This document shows, piece after piece, positions 6,907 to 15,655 of a DNA stretch of 64,000 bases. The position numbers and the translations under genes were made by a program. How positions within the stretch are numbered: position 1 is the first letter of the stretch; the number at the start of each line of letters is the position of its first letter. The notes under the pieces were generated by a model. It had not been told where the DNA came from. It saw only the letters and a list, made by a program, of their open reading frames with translations, and did not search any database. The stretch is from Actinospineispora acaciae DSM 45401. Its GTDB lineage: Bacteria > Actinomycetota > Actinomycetes > Mycobacteriales > Pseudonocardiaceae. Where the stretch lies: contig NZ_JIAI01000016.1 in the NCBI RefSeq assembly GCF_000620785.1, positions 62,001 to 126,000 on the forward strand, given 5' to 3'.

Positions 6907-9900
6907 GTGGTCCCTTCCAGCGGCCTCGAACAGCGATCCACCCCGCGCCTCGGGACCCCCATCGAACCGGTCCGGCCCTACCGGTACGACACCGACACGT
7001 CGGCGGCGCGGCTGCGGTTCGAGTTCGGCGACCTGGAGCCGGGCCGGGAGACCGACCGCGAGGTGAGCATCGCCGGCCGGCTGCGCGCGATCCGCCGCCA
7101 GGGCGGTCTCACCTTCGCCACGCTGCGTGACAGCACCGGCGAGGTCCAGCTGTTCGTCGAGACCGGCACCCTCGGCGCCCGGGTGCACCGGGAGTTCGAC
7201 GCGCTGTCCCGGGGCGACTGGGTGGGCGCCCGGGGCACCGTGATGACCACCCGGCGCGGCGAGCTGTCCGTGCGGGTCACCTCGTTCGTGCCGCTGGCCT
7301 CGGTGCTCGCCCCGCCGCCGCGCGCCCTGACCGACGTGCAGGCCCGTTACCGCCGCCGCTACCTGGACCTGCAGGTCAACGAGCGCACCCGGGAGATCTT
7401 CCGGATCCGCCACGCCGCGATCGCGGCCATCCGGCTCAACCTGTCCGAGCGGGGTTTCACCGAGGTCGAGACGCCGGTGCTGCAGGCCATCCAGGGCGGC
7501 GCCTCGGCCCGGCCGTTCGTGACCCACCACAACGCGCTGGGCGCCGACCTGTACCTGCGGATCGCGCTGGAGCTGCACCTCAAGCGGCTGGTGGTGGGCG
7601 GCATGGAGCGCGTCTTCGAGATCGGCAGGGTGTTCCGCAACGAGGGGGTCGACACCCGGCACAACCCGGAGTTCACCCTGCTCGAGGCCTACCAGGCGTT
7701 CGCCGACTACCACGACATGATGGCGCTGGTCGAGGACCTGGTGCGGGACGCGGCGCGGGCCAGCACCGGCGGCACCGTGGTGCGGATGGCCGGCCGGCCG
7801 ATCGACCTGGCCGCGCCGTGGCCCCGGCTGCGGTTCGCCGACCTGATCGAGCAGAAGACCGGCGCCCGGATGCACCCGGACATGGCGATCGAGGACGCCA
7901 GGGAGATCCTCGACGAGCTGCGCATCCCGTACCTGGCCGGCTGGGGCGCCGGGCGGCTGATGAAGGAGGTCTACGACGAGAAGGTCCAGCACGACATCAC
8001 CGGCCCGGTGTTCTGCCTGGACTACCCGCGCGAGGTCTCCCCGCTGGCCCGCGAGCACCGCGACGACCCCGCCTACGTGGAGCGGTTCGAGCTGATCGTC
8101 GCCGGTTTCGAGCTGTGCAACGCCTACAGCGAGCAGAACGACCCCGCCGCCCAGCTCGCCGCGTTCCAGGCCGAGGCTGCGGCGCGCTCCGGAGGCGACC
8201 CGGAGGCCGGCGAGATCGACCTGGACTACATCCGCGCGCTGGAGCACGGCCTGCCGCCCACCGGCGGCCTGGGCATCGGGCTGGACCGGCTGGTGATGCT
8301 GCTCGCCGGGGTCGACTCCATCCGCGAGGTCATCCTGTTCCCGACCATGCGCCCGGAGTCCCCCGTCCACCCTCGTGACGCCGTGCGCCGCCCCGTGCTG
8401 CCGCCCACGCCGGCACCCGACGACGTGTCCGAACCCGCCCCGGTCCCGAGGCCGCGACCGCCCGCCACCACCGACGAGCCACGCTGGCCGGTGCGGCTGA
8501 TCGCCGGGCTCACCGCGGTCAGTGGCCTGCTGGAGCTGATGGTGCTGCGGCCGTCGTGGAAGCAGCGGTTCCTGCCGGTCGCCCAGGCGTTCGACCCGAC
8601 CTGGTTCGCGGTGGCCGGCCAGGTGCTGTCCGTGCTGGTCGGGCTCGGGCTGTTGCTGCTGGCCGACCAGCTGGCCAAGCGCAAGCGGGCGGCGTGGCGG
8701 ATCGCGATAGTGCTGTTCGCCGTCGGCACGGTGGCGCACGCGGTGAAGGGCTGGCACGTGCTCCCCACCGTCTGCAACTTCGCCATGGTGGTGGCCCTGG
8801 TGCTCACCCAGGACCGGTTCCGGGCCGCCCCGGACCCGCCGTCGCTGCTGCGGCTGGCCAGGTTCGTGCCGACCTACCTGGCGTCGGTGATGCTCGTCGG
8901 CGTCGGCAGCCTCTACCTGGAGCGGCGCCACCTGCGGCCGGCGTTCAACGTGCCCGACGCGATGAGCACCGTGATGAACGGCCTGATCGGGCTGGACGGC
9001 GAGTACGTCTACCTGCAGCCCCGGTTCGAGCTCATCTTCACCGCCGCGCTGCTGGCGCTGGGCGTGCTCGGCCTGGTCGTGTTCGCGGTGCTGGTGTTCC
9101 GTCCGCTGCGCGCCAGGGGCCCGCGCACCGAGACCGACTGGCGGCGCGCGCTGCGCCTGGTGCACACCTACGGCTGGGACACCCTGGCCTACTTCTCGCT
9201 GCGCGACGACAAGAGCTTCTTCTTCGCCTCGGACGGCGAGGCCATGCTCGCCTACACCTACGTGGGCGGGTACGCGCTGGTCGCCGGCGACCCGATCGGC
9301 GCCCCGGAGTCGCTGCCCGGCCTGCTCGACGAGTTCCTGGCGATGTGCGACGAGCGGGCCTGGAACCCCGCGTTCCTGGCCATCCGGGAGGCCGACTTCC
9401 CGCTGTTCGCCGCGCGCGGCTTCCGCGCGTTCTACCTCGGCGACGAGGCGATCCTGCGCTGCGACACGTTCGACCTGTCCAGCCGTCCCAAGAGCGTGCG
9501 CGCGGCGGCCCGGCGGGTGGGCCGCCAGTACCGCTTCCAGCTGCTCACCGAGGCCAACGCCCCGCCCCGGCTGGTCCACGAGCTGAACGCGATCAGCGCC
9601 CGCTGGCGCGGCAAGGCCCCCGAGCGCGGGTTCACCATGTCGCTGAGCCAGGACGTCAAGGGCGAGGGCGCCAACCCCGAGTTCCTGCTCTGCGTGGCCC
9701 TGGACGCCGACGACAGGCCCGGCGGCTTCCTGCGCCTGGTGCCCGCGTACGGGCCGGACTTCGGCTACACGCTCGACGTGATGCGTCACGACCCGGACGC
9801 TCCCAACGGCATGACCGAGTTCCTCATCGCCGAGACCGCCCGCGCGCTGGGCGAGCGGGGCGTGGTGCGGCTGTCGATGAACTTCGCGATGTGGGGCCGG

Positions 9901-10191
9901 CTGTTCGCCGAGGACGTCCCGTTCACCCCCGCCGAACGCGTCGCCCGCAAGCTGGTCGGGATGCTCAACCCGTTCTTCCAGATCCGCTCGCTGCGCGACT
10001 TCAACGCCAAGTTCGACCCGGAGTGGCTGCCCCGCGTCCTCGCCTACCGCCGCCCCACCGACCTGCCCAAGGTCGGCCTGCTCTACGCCGGCGCGGAAGG
10101 CTTCCTCGCCGTGCCCGTGATCGGCGACCTGCTCGTGCCCAAGGCCGTCGGCGGCGTCTCCGCCCCGTCCGGCGCCCGCCCGTCGCCCTAG
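6907..10191 (+). CDS. Lysyl-tRNA synthetase fused to MprF-type lysylphosphatidylglycerol synthase (LysRS first)
   Basis: A single 1094-residue frame encodes two enzymes. Residues about 1-480 are a class II lysyl-tRNA synthetase: anticodon-binding OB fold, motif 2 FRNEGVDTRHNPEFT, and motif 3 GLGIGLDRLVMLLAG. A proline-rich linker follows. Residues about 528-735 contain several membrane helices, and about 740-1060 form a DUF2156 GNAT-like aminoacyl transferase domain ending in FNAKFDPEWLPRVLAY. The product should charge tRNA-Lys and transfer lysine to phosphatidylglycerol, giving cationic lipid that protects against antimicrobial peptides. In mycobacterial LysX the order is reversed (MprF domain first). 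GTG 6907 is chosen from the leaderless -10; the stop overlaps the convergent gene by four bases. Confidence 0.88.
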   Translation: MVPSSGLEQRSTPRLGTPIEPVRPYRYDTDTSAARLRFEFGDLEPGRETDREVSIAGRLRAIRRQGGLTFATLRDSTGEVQLFVETGTLGARVHREFDALSRGDWVGARGTVMTTRRGELSVRVTSFVPLASVLAPPPRALTDVQARYRRRYLDLQVNERTREIFRIRHAAIAAIRLNLSERGFTEVETPVLQAIQGGASARPFVTHHNALGADLYLRIALELHLKRLVVGGMERVFEIGRVFRNEGVDTRHNPEFTLLEAYQAFADYHDMMALVEDLVRDAARASTGGTVVRMAGRPIDLAAPWPRLRFADLIEQKTGARMHPDMAIEDAREILDELRIPYLAGWGAGRLMKEVYDEKVQHDITGPVFCLDYPREVSPLAREHRDDPAYVERFELIVAGFELCNAYSEQNDPAAQLAAFQAEAAARSGGDPEAGEIDLDYIRALEHGLPPTGGLGIGLDRLVMLLAGVDSIREVILFPTMRPESPVHPRDAVRRPVLPPTPAPDDVSEPAPVPRPRPPATTDEPRWPVRLIAGLTAVSGLLELMVLRPSWKQRFLPVAQAFDPTWFAVAGQVLSVLVGLGLLLLADQLAKRKRAAWRIAIVLFAVGTVAHAVKGWHVLPTVCNFAMVVALVLTQDRFRAAPDPPSLLRLARFVPTYLASVMLVGVGSLYLERRHLRPAFNVPDAMSTVMNGLIGLDGEYVYLQPRFELIFTAALLALGVLGLVVFAVLVFRPLRARGPRTETDWRRALRLVHTYGWDTLAYFSLRDDKSFFFASDGEAMLAYTYVGGYALVAGDPIGAPESLPGLLDEFLAMCDERAWNPAFLAIREADFPLFAARGFRAFYLGDEAILRCDTFDLSSRPKSVRAAARRVGRQYRFQLLTEANAPPRLVHELNAISARWRGKAPERGFTMSLSQDVKGEGANPEFLLCVALDADDRPGGFLRLVPAYGPDFGYTLDVMRHDPDAPNGMTEFLIAETARALGERGVVRLSMNFAMWGRLFAEDVPFTPAERVARKLVGMLNPFFQIRSLRDFNAKFDPEWLPRVLAYRRPTDLPKVGLLYAGAEGFLAVPVIGDLLVPKAVGGVSAPSGARPSP

Positions 10192-12584
10192 CCGGACAGC
10201 CGCCGCTCGATCCGTTCGCGCAGTCCCTCGGCTCGCGGCCCAGCAATGTCCGCGAGCAGCGGCAACGCCTCCCGCCACACCTGCCGCGCCTGGTCCGGCC
10301 GTTCCATGAGTTCGAGCGCGCTCGCAAGCTTGTCGAGCGCCACCGGCAGGTACCAACGATCACCGACCTCGCGTTGTATCGCCGCGGCCCGCCGGTAGAA
10401 GCCGACCGCCTCGTCCAGCCGCCCCAACCGCTCGTAAGCCTCCCCGGTGACCACCAACGCCTCGGCCTCCCTGCCCCGGTACCCGATCTGGCGGAACATG
10501 ACGGTGGCCCGCTGGCTGGACACCAGCGCGTCCTCCGGTGCCCCCTCCACCAGCTCGAGCATGCCGAGGTGGAGCAGCCCAAACGACTCGGCGATCGGAT
10601 TGTCGTGGTCGCGGGCTACAGCCAGCACACGCTGAAGGGTTTCCCGTGCCGCCGCGACCTGCCCGAGCTCGATTTGCGTGACAGCGAGCCAGTGCCCCGC
10701 GAACGATTCTTCCAGTTCGTCACCGAGGTCGTGCAACATTGCGACAGCGCGCTGAAGGTGCCCCTCGGCTTGCTGAGGGTGACCAACACGCCGAAGCGAA
10801 TCGCCCAGGTTCGTAAATAAGATTGCCACAAGATACTTATTATCTAATTCTCTAGCAATGTCGAGCGCACGCTCAAAGTAAACACGTGCTTCATCGTAGT
10901 TGCGCTCGAGTAAGAAGGTCAGCCCGACACCGTTCATCGACAGAACGAGACCCAGCTGATCACCGAGTTCTCCGAAGAGCTCTTCGGCGGAGCGATAGCT
11001 GCCAACAGCCTCGGAGGTCCGATGAGACAATCTGAACTTGACTCCCAAGTTCTGATGGATCAGGGCCTCACCGAGCTTGTCACCGCAGCGCCGCGCCGCC
11101 GCCAGGGCGATCCGTTCGACTTCGAGCCAGCCACTCAACGGATCACGGTTTCCATTGACCTCCGCAAGCACCGCCGGGATTCGCCACGCGACCCGGTCGA
11201 ATCCCGCGGTAGCCGCCGCGTGTGCAGCCGCCATCAGGTTTGCTCGCTCGGTTTCGTACCAGCGAGTCGCCTGACTTTGTTCGTCGAACGCAGCGACAGG
11301 AACTCCGCGCCCCGCCGGCTCGAGATCGATCCTTAAGGAGTATCTCTCCGGCGCAATTGCGCGCCTGGCGGCGGACGCGGAGTGCAGATACCAGTCGAGC
11401 ACCCGGCGCAGCACCACGCGCTGTTCGTCGGCCGGCTCCTCGCGGTGCGCCTGGTCGCTCGCGTAAGCACGCATCAGATCATGAAACTGGTAACGTCCCG
11501 ACCCCACGTACTCCAGCAGGTTCGCCCCGATGAGCGCATCCAACAGGTGCCGGGCCTCCTCCACCGGGACGGCGGCCAGCGCGGCGGCCGCTTCCAAGCT
11601 GAACTCGGCCCCCGGGTGCAGCCCCAGCAGCCGGAACATCCGCGCCGTGTCCGGCGGCAGGGCGCGATACGACCAGGCGAACACGGTACGCACGGCGTCC
11701 GCTTCCTCGTCGTCCTCGCTGGAGAGCGCGTCCCACAGCAAGGACTCGTCCCGCAGGTCCCGGATCAGCTCACGCAGCGGCATCCGTGGCCGGCTCGCGG
11801 CGCGCTCGGCGGCGATCCGCAACGCCAGCGGCAGCCGGGCGCACAACCGAGCCAGCTCGGCCAGCTCGGCGAGGTCGTCCTGCCCCCGGTAGTCGGCGGT
11901 CACCGTGCGCAGCAACGTGACCGACTCGTCGTCCGAGAGCATGTCCACGCCCATCCGGTGGGCGCCCTCCCGCACCACCAGGCTCGGCAGGTGGCGGCGG
12001 CTGGTCACCAGCACGTGGCAGCCGGCCGTCCCCGGCAGCAACGGCCGGACCTGCCCGACCGTCGCCGCATTGTCCAAAATGATCAGCATGCGCCGGTCCG
12101 CGACCAGTGACCGATACAGCGCCGCCTTGGCATGGACATCGTTGGGAATCCGCCCGGCCGGAACATCGAGCGCCCGCAGAAAATGATCGAGCGCATGATC
12201 CGCCGTCACCGGCATGCCCGGATCGTAGCCACGCAGGTTCACGTACAGTTGCCCGTCGGGAAACCGCTCTCGGACACGATGCGCCCAGTGGATGGCCAGC
12301 GACGTCTTGCCGACCCCGGCGGTGCCCGCGATGACCGACACGGCCACCGCATTCACGTCGACCTCCCCCTGCGCCAGCACCCGGTCCAACCGCTCCAGCT
12401 CACTGACCCGGTTGACGAACCCTCGCACATCGGCCGGAAGCTGACGAGGCGCGTCACTGGGCCTCCGCCCGGGCTGGTGGAAGTGCACACCCCCGCTCAC
12501 ATCCCGCGCCTGTACGACGTCGCCCGCCAACCCCGTCAATTCCGAATGAGTATCCGCGTGCGACCGGGCATGAGGTTCGGACAT
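10188..12584 (-). CDS. NB-ARC/TPR signal-transduction ATPase with N-terminal RHIM-like motif
   Basis: The 798-residue protein starts with a short disordered segment containing GDVVQARDVSGGVHFHQ, closely resembling actinobacterial amyloid signalling motifs. It is followed by an NB-ARC ATPase (VIAGTAGVGKTSLAIHW Walker A, RMLIILDNA Walker B, LPLALRIAAER) and a long C-terminal TPR array (LIHQNLGV, LSMNGVG, LFTNLGDSLRRVG and LVVTGEAYERLGRLDEAV repeats). It looks like AfsR without its DNA-binding domain, so it is better described as an NLR-like STAND receptor. The TPRs would sense a ligand, the ATPase would oligomerise, and the motif would template a partner. No effector gene is adjacent. GGAGAG lies eight bases before ATG 12584. 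Confidence 0.85.
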   Translation of the reverse strand: MSEPHARSHADTHSELTGLAGDVVQARDVSGGVHFHQPGRRPSDAPRQLPADVRGFVNRVSELERLDRVLAQGEVDVNAVAVSVIAGTAGVGKTSLAIHWAHRVRERFPDGQLYVNLRGYDPGMPVTADHALDHFLRALDVPAGRIPNDVHAKAALYRSLVADRRMLIILDNAATVGQVRPLLPGTAGCHVLVTSRRHLPSLVVREGAHRMGVDMLSDDESVTLLRTVTADYRGQDDLAELAELARLCARLPLALRIAAERAASRPRMPLRELIRDLRDESLLWDALSSEDDEEADAVRTVFAWSYRALPPDTARMFRLLGLHPGAEFSLEAAAALAAVPVEEARHLLDALIGANLLEYVGSGRYQFHDLMRAYASDQAHREEPADEQRVVLRRVLDWYLHSASAARRAIAPERYSLRIDLEPAGRGVPVAAFDEQSQATRWYETERANLMAAAHAAATAGFDRVAWRIPAVLAEVNGNRDPLSGWLEVERIALAAARRCGDKLGEALIHQNLGVKFRLSHRTSEAVGSYRSAEELFGELGDQLGLVLSMNGVGLTFLLERNYDEARVYFERALDIARELDNKYLVAILFTNLGDSLRRVGHPQQAEGHLQRAVAMLHDLGDELEESFAGHWLAVTQIELGQVAAARETLQRVLAVARDHDNPIAESFGLLHLGMLELVEGAPEDALVSSQRATVMFRQIGYRGREAEALVVTGEAYERLGRLDEAVGFYRRAAAIQREVGDRWYLPVALDKLASALELMERPDQARQVWREALPLLADIAGPRAEGLRERIERRLSG

Positions 12585-12926
12585 TCCGTTACTCTCCGAT
12601 CACGGAACGCGCGTGTCCGCTCACACTACCGCGGTCCGGCCACGGCGAAGTGCGTTTCCAGTCGCCACACATGCGTACCCGGTCATCATCAGCAGTTCGT
12701 AACCGGGAAACCGCCGTGTCTAGAACGGCGGCGGTTCGTCGTCCGGCGCCCTCCCGGGGCGGCGGCCGGGGTTCGATGGGTTGGCCCCGGGTTCGACACC
12801 CGCTTGGACGAGCGCCAGATGGTCGGCTTGGGATGGCTGGGCACGGGCTCGACGCCCGACGACGCCTTCGGCGCCGCCGGCCACTGGGATACGTCGGGTT
12901 CCGATTCAGCGGCAATACTGAGATCC
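12585..12926. other. Intergenic region between divergent NB-ARC and NUDIX genes
   Basis: These 342 bp contain promoters of two divergent genes. An AATACT hexamer at 12914-12919 is placed as a -10 for the NUDIX gene. Two GGTTCGA-like strings occur near 12770 and 12790 but no tRNA cloverleaf could be built. No conserved small ORF was found. Confidence 0.4.
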
Positions 12927-13466
12927 ATGGCGGGCGAGGACACGACCATGTGGACGGTGCACGGCTCACGGCGGGTGTACGAGAGCGCCTGGGTCAACGT
13001 GGATCTCGATGACGTCGAAATCCCTGGGGGTCCGAGGTTCGCGCATCATGTTCTGCGGTTTCCGCGCGCGTCGGTGGGGGCGGTCGTCGTGGACGGGGAC
13101 CGGGTGTTGTTGCTGTGGCGGCATCGGTTCACCACGGGCGCTTGGGGGTGGGAGATACCGGCGGGGTGGTGCGACGACGGCGAGGACCCTGCGGAGGCCA
13201 TGCGCCGCGAGATCGAGGAGGAGACGGGCTACCGGGCGTCGACGGTCGAGCCGTTGACGACGATCAACCCGCTGTCCGGCATCAGTTCGGGGAGGTTTCA
13301 CCTGTTCCTGGCGTCGGGGGTCCGGCGGACGGGGGAGCCGGATCCGGCGGAGGCCAGCAGGGTGGAATGGGTGGGGCGGGAGCGGGTGCGGGAGCTGCTG
13401 GTTGAGGGCAGCGTTCCGGACGGGCCGTCGATGACGGCCCTGGCGTTGGTGCTCGCGACCCGGTAG
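12927..13466 (+). CDS. NUDIX hydrolase (ADP-ribose pyrophosphatase-like)
   Basis: This 179-residue enzyme has a NUDIX box beginning at the GEDPAEAMRREIEEETGY segment, with the REx2EE metal site intact. An antiparallel sheet with VGAVVVDGDRVLLLWRHRF precedes it, and INPLSGISSGRFHLFLA follows, similar to ADP-ribose/nucleotide-sugar pyrophosphatases. The substrate is not certain. ATG 12927 is selected because the upstream frame runs antisense through the NB-ARC gene; ATG 12948 is an alternative. It ends three bases from the convergent membrane-protein gene. Confidence 0.82.
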   Translation: MAGEDTTMWTVHGSRRVYESAWVNVDLDDVEIPGGPRFAHHVLRFPRASVGAVVVDGDRVLLLWRHRFTTGAWGWEIPAGWCDDGEDPAEAMRREIEEETGYRASTVEPLTTINPLSGISSGRFHLFLASGVRRTGEPDPAEASRVEWVGRERVRELLVEGSVPDGPSMTALALVLATR

Positions 13467-13469
13467 GGG

Positions 13470-13991
13470 TCAGCGGCGCTTGTCCAGCTCCAGGCGGCTG
13501 GCGCTGGCGGCGGCGTTGCTGACCAGGCCGCCGATCGCCATGCCGATCACCGCGTGGATGACCGCCTGGGCGAAGTGGACCGGCCAGGTGCCGGAGCCCA
13601 GGAACGGCACGACGGCGGCCGCCACGGTGACCAGGCCGACGATCCAGCCGAAGTAGGAAAGCGGGCTCGGCGTGCTCACCAGCAGCAGGTGCGCCAGCGC
13701 GGTGGCCAACAGGGCAGCCACGGCGGCGACCACGCAGAGGGTGATCGTCTTCTCGTCGCCGAAGGCACCGTTCGTCTTCGGGGAGAGCACCGCCAGCTGG
13801 AACATGGCCCGGGCTATCAGGACGCCCACCACGCCGATCAGGGCGGCGACCACGGCGGCGGCCACTCCCCCCGCCCACAACCGGCCGGCGTTCACCTGCG
13901 TATGAACCGGCGCGGGCGGCTGGTAGCCACCCTGGGGGTTCCCGTACTCGTCTTCAGGACCTTGACCGCGAAAGTCGCCAACCACGCGCAC
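13470..13991 (-). CDS. DUF6069-like small membrane protein
   Basis: A 173-residue protein has a 35-residue hydrophilic N-terminus rich in Gly, Pro and Gln, then four predicted membrane helices: LWAGGVAAAVVAALIGVVGV, ITLCVVAAVAALLATALAHL, YFGWIVGLVTVAAAVVPF and AVIHAVIGMAIGGLV. The pattern fits the actinobacterial DUF6069 family, which has no known function. GTG 13991 is the longest start consistent with the gap to the exonuclease gene; GTG codons shortly downstream are possible. It is convergent with the NUDIX gene. Confidence 0.65.
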   Translation of the reverse strand: MRVVGDFRGQGPEDEYGNPQGGYQPPAPVHTQVNAGRLWAGGVAAAVVAALIGVVGVLIARAMFQLAVLSPKTNGAFGDEKTITLCVVAAVAALLATALAHLLLVSTPSPLSYFGWIVGLVTVAAAVVPFLGSGTWPVHFAQAVIHAVIGMAIGGLVSNAAASASRLELDKRR

Positions 13992-14064
13992 ATGGTGCCG
14001 CTAGCGGCGTCCGGACGCCATACAGGGGTCACCCCGATCGTATGAATGTGCAAACTGGCAGGAT

Positions 14065-15045
14065 GTGCCGGTGAGCCAACCGTTGCTGCTGCTGGACGCC
14101 GCCAGCCTGTACTTCCGCGCGTTCTACGGGGTGCCGGACTCCATCAAGGCGCCGGACGGTACGCCGGTGAACGCGGTGCGGGGGTTCACCGACATGGTGT
14201 CCCGGCTGATCACCGAGCGGCGGCCGGCGCGGTTGGTGGCCTGTCTGGACCTGGACTGGCGGCCGGTGTTCCGGGTGCGCGCCATTCCGTCGTACAAGAC
14301 GCACCGGGTGGCGGAGGGAACGCTGGTCGGCACCAGCGCGGGGCTGCTGGTGGGCGGCGCGGGGCCGGCGGAGGCGGTGCCGGAGGCGCTCGCTCCGCAG
14401 GTCACGATCATCCTGGAGGTGCTGGCGGCGGCGGGGCTGGCCACCGGGGGCGCGGAGGGTTACGAGGCCGACGACGTGATCGGCACGCTCTGCGCACAAG
14501 AACGTCAACACCCCGTCGAGGTGGTCAGCGGGGACCGCGACCTGCTCCAGGTGGTGCGCGACGAACCGAACTCGGTGCGGGTGGTCTACGCCGGGCGCGG
14601 GCTCGCCAAGGCCGAGGTGTTCGGGCCGGACGAGCTCGCGGCGAAGTACAAGCTGCCGGCGGGGCGCGCGGGCGACGCGTACGCCGAGATGGCCATGCTG
14701 CGCGGCGACCCCTCGGACGGGCTGCCCGGCGTGGCCGGGGTCGGCGAGAAGACGGCGGCCACGCTGGTGTCCCGGTTCGGTTCGTGGGACGAGCTGCGCG
14801 CCGCGGTCGCCGACCGGACCGACGCCAGGATGGCCGCCGGCGTCCGCACCAAGCTCGCCGCGTCCGCCGACTACCTCGCCGTGGTCGAACAGGTGGTCAG
14901 GGTGGCCACCGACGCCCCCGTCCAGCTCGACCGCCCGGACACGATCCCGAACACGCCCGCCGACCCCGACAAGCTGGCCGAGCTGAGCGAACGCTGGGGG
15001 CTCGGCGGCTCCATCGAACGCCTGACCACCGCGCTGGCACTCTAG
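14065..15045 (+). CDS. 5'-3' exonuclease (Pol I-like FEN domain)
   Basis: The 326-residue protein is a stand-alone flap-type exonuclease. It shows LLLDAASLYFRAFYG at the N-terminus, GYEADDVIGTL and VVSGDRDLLQVV acidic metal sites in the middle, and the GLPGVAGVGEKTAATLV helix-hairpin-helix that grips DNA. The family removes 5' flaps or RNA primers and helps DNA repair; it is a paralogue of the Pol I N-terminal domain. A homologue occupies the same place near helY in M. tuberculosis (Rv2090, from memory). Alternative GTG at 14071. It ends five bases from the convergent DUF4333 gene. Confidence 0.88.
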   Translation: MPVSQPLLLLDAASLYFRAFYGVPDSIKAPDGTPVNAVRGFTDMVSRLITERRPARLVACLDLDWRPVFRVRAIPSYKTHRVAEGTLVGTSAGLLVGGAGPAEAVPEALAPQVTIILEVLAAAGLATGGAEGYEADDVIGTLCAQERQHPVEVVSGDRDLLQVVRDEPNSVRVVYAGRGLAKAEVFGPDELAAKYKLPAGRAGDAYAEMAMLRGDPSDGLPGVAGVGEKTAATLVSRFGSWDELRAAVADRTDARMAAGVRTKLAASADYLAVVEQVVRVATDAPVQLDRPDTIPNTPADPDKLAELSERWGLGGSIERLTTALAL

Positions 15046-15050
15046 ACGTC

Positions 15051-15590
15051 CTACAACGGACGACCCACCTGGTAGCGGCCGGTGCGATCCTGGATCACCA
15101 CCGGGACGTCCGAGCTCTTCCCGCCGATCACCGCGACGCAGGAGAACCTGCCCGAGGGCAGCACCTTCTGGCCGGCGGGGCAGGTCACGGCGGTCACGTC
15201 CGGTAACCGGTAGTCGTCGCGCAGGATCGTGCTGACGCCGTTCTGCACGGCGGCCTGGTCCAGCACGGGCGTGACGAAGAACCCGGGATTGACGAACCCG
15301 AGCAGGCCGACCACCCCGACCAGCAGGGTGCCCAGCACGGTGGCGACCAGCCAGCTCGGCACCGCGTCGGACGGCGGGCGCGGGACGGGGACCGCCCGGA
15401 GCGGCTCGGTCGGCGAGTCGGCGAACGGATCGGGAGACGGCTCCACGGACGGCCCGGCGTACGGAGGCGGCGGCGGATAGGGCTGGTCGTACGGCGGCGA
15501 CGGTCGCCCCGGCGGGCCGGCGTGGCGCGGCCGGACCGAGGTCTGCACTGTCTGCACCGGCGGCCGAGCGGCATCCGTTGGGCTGCTCAT
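15051..15590 (-). CDS. DUF4333-domain single-pass membrane protein
   Basis: The 179-residue product has a 95-residue cytoplasmic N-terminus rich in Pro and Tyr (PPYDQPYPPPPPYAGP), one membrane helix (WLVATVLGTLLVGVVGLLGF), and an extracytoplasmic DUF4333 domain of about 75 residues with two cysteines (VTCPAGQKV and FSCVAVIG) that probably form a disulphide. DUF4333 proteins are common cell-envelope proteins of actinomycetes with unknown function. ATG 15590 is preferred over upstream in-frame codons because it gives the usual short hydrophilic start. It follows helY on the same strand after 65 bp and may be the last gene of the pafA-to-helY transcript. Confidence 0.8.
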   Translation of the reverse strand: MSSPTDAARPPVQTVQTSVRPRHAGPPGRPSPPYDQPYPPPPPYAGPSVEPSPDPFADSPTEPLRAVPVPRPPSDAVPSWLVATVLGTLLVGVVGLLGFVNPGFFVTPVLDQAAVQNGVSTILRDDYRLPDVTAVTCPAGQKVLPSGRFSCVAVIGGKSSDVPVVIQDRTGRYQVGRPL

Positions 15591-15655
15591 CACGACCCTT
15601 CGAGATCGACTACGGAGATGGCCCGAATCGAAACACGAAACGCCGCGCCGAGCGG

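Noticed and set aside
6871..10356. Very long minus-strand extension of the M24 peptidase frame
   Set aside because: It runs antisense to lysS motifs that are clearly coding, and ATG 6870 has a good promoter.
10188..12584. AfsR/SARP antibiotic regulator
   Set aside because: There is no N-terminal OmpR-type DNA-binding domain; the protein begins with the amyloid-like motif and goes straight to NB-ARC.
12769..12803. Two GGTTCGA-like strings resembling tRNA T-arms
   Set aside because: The best arm has a mismatch in its stem and no acceptor, D or anticodon stems can be placed around it.
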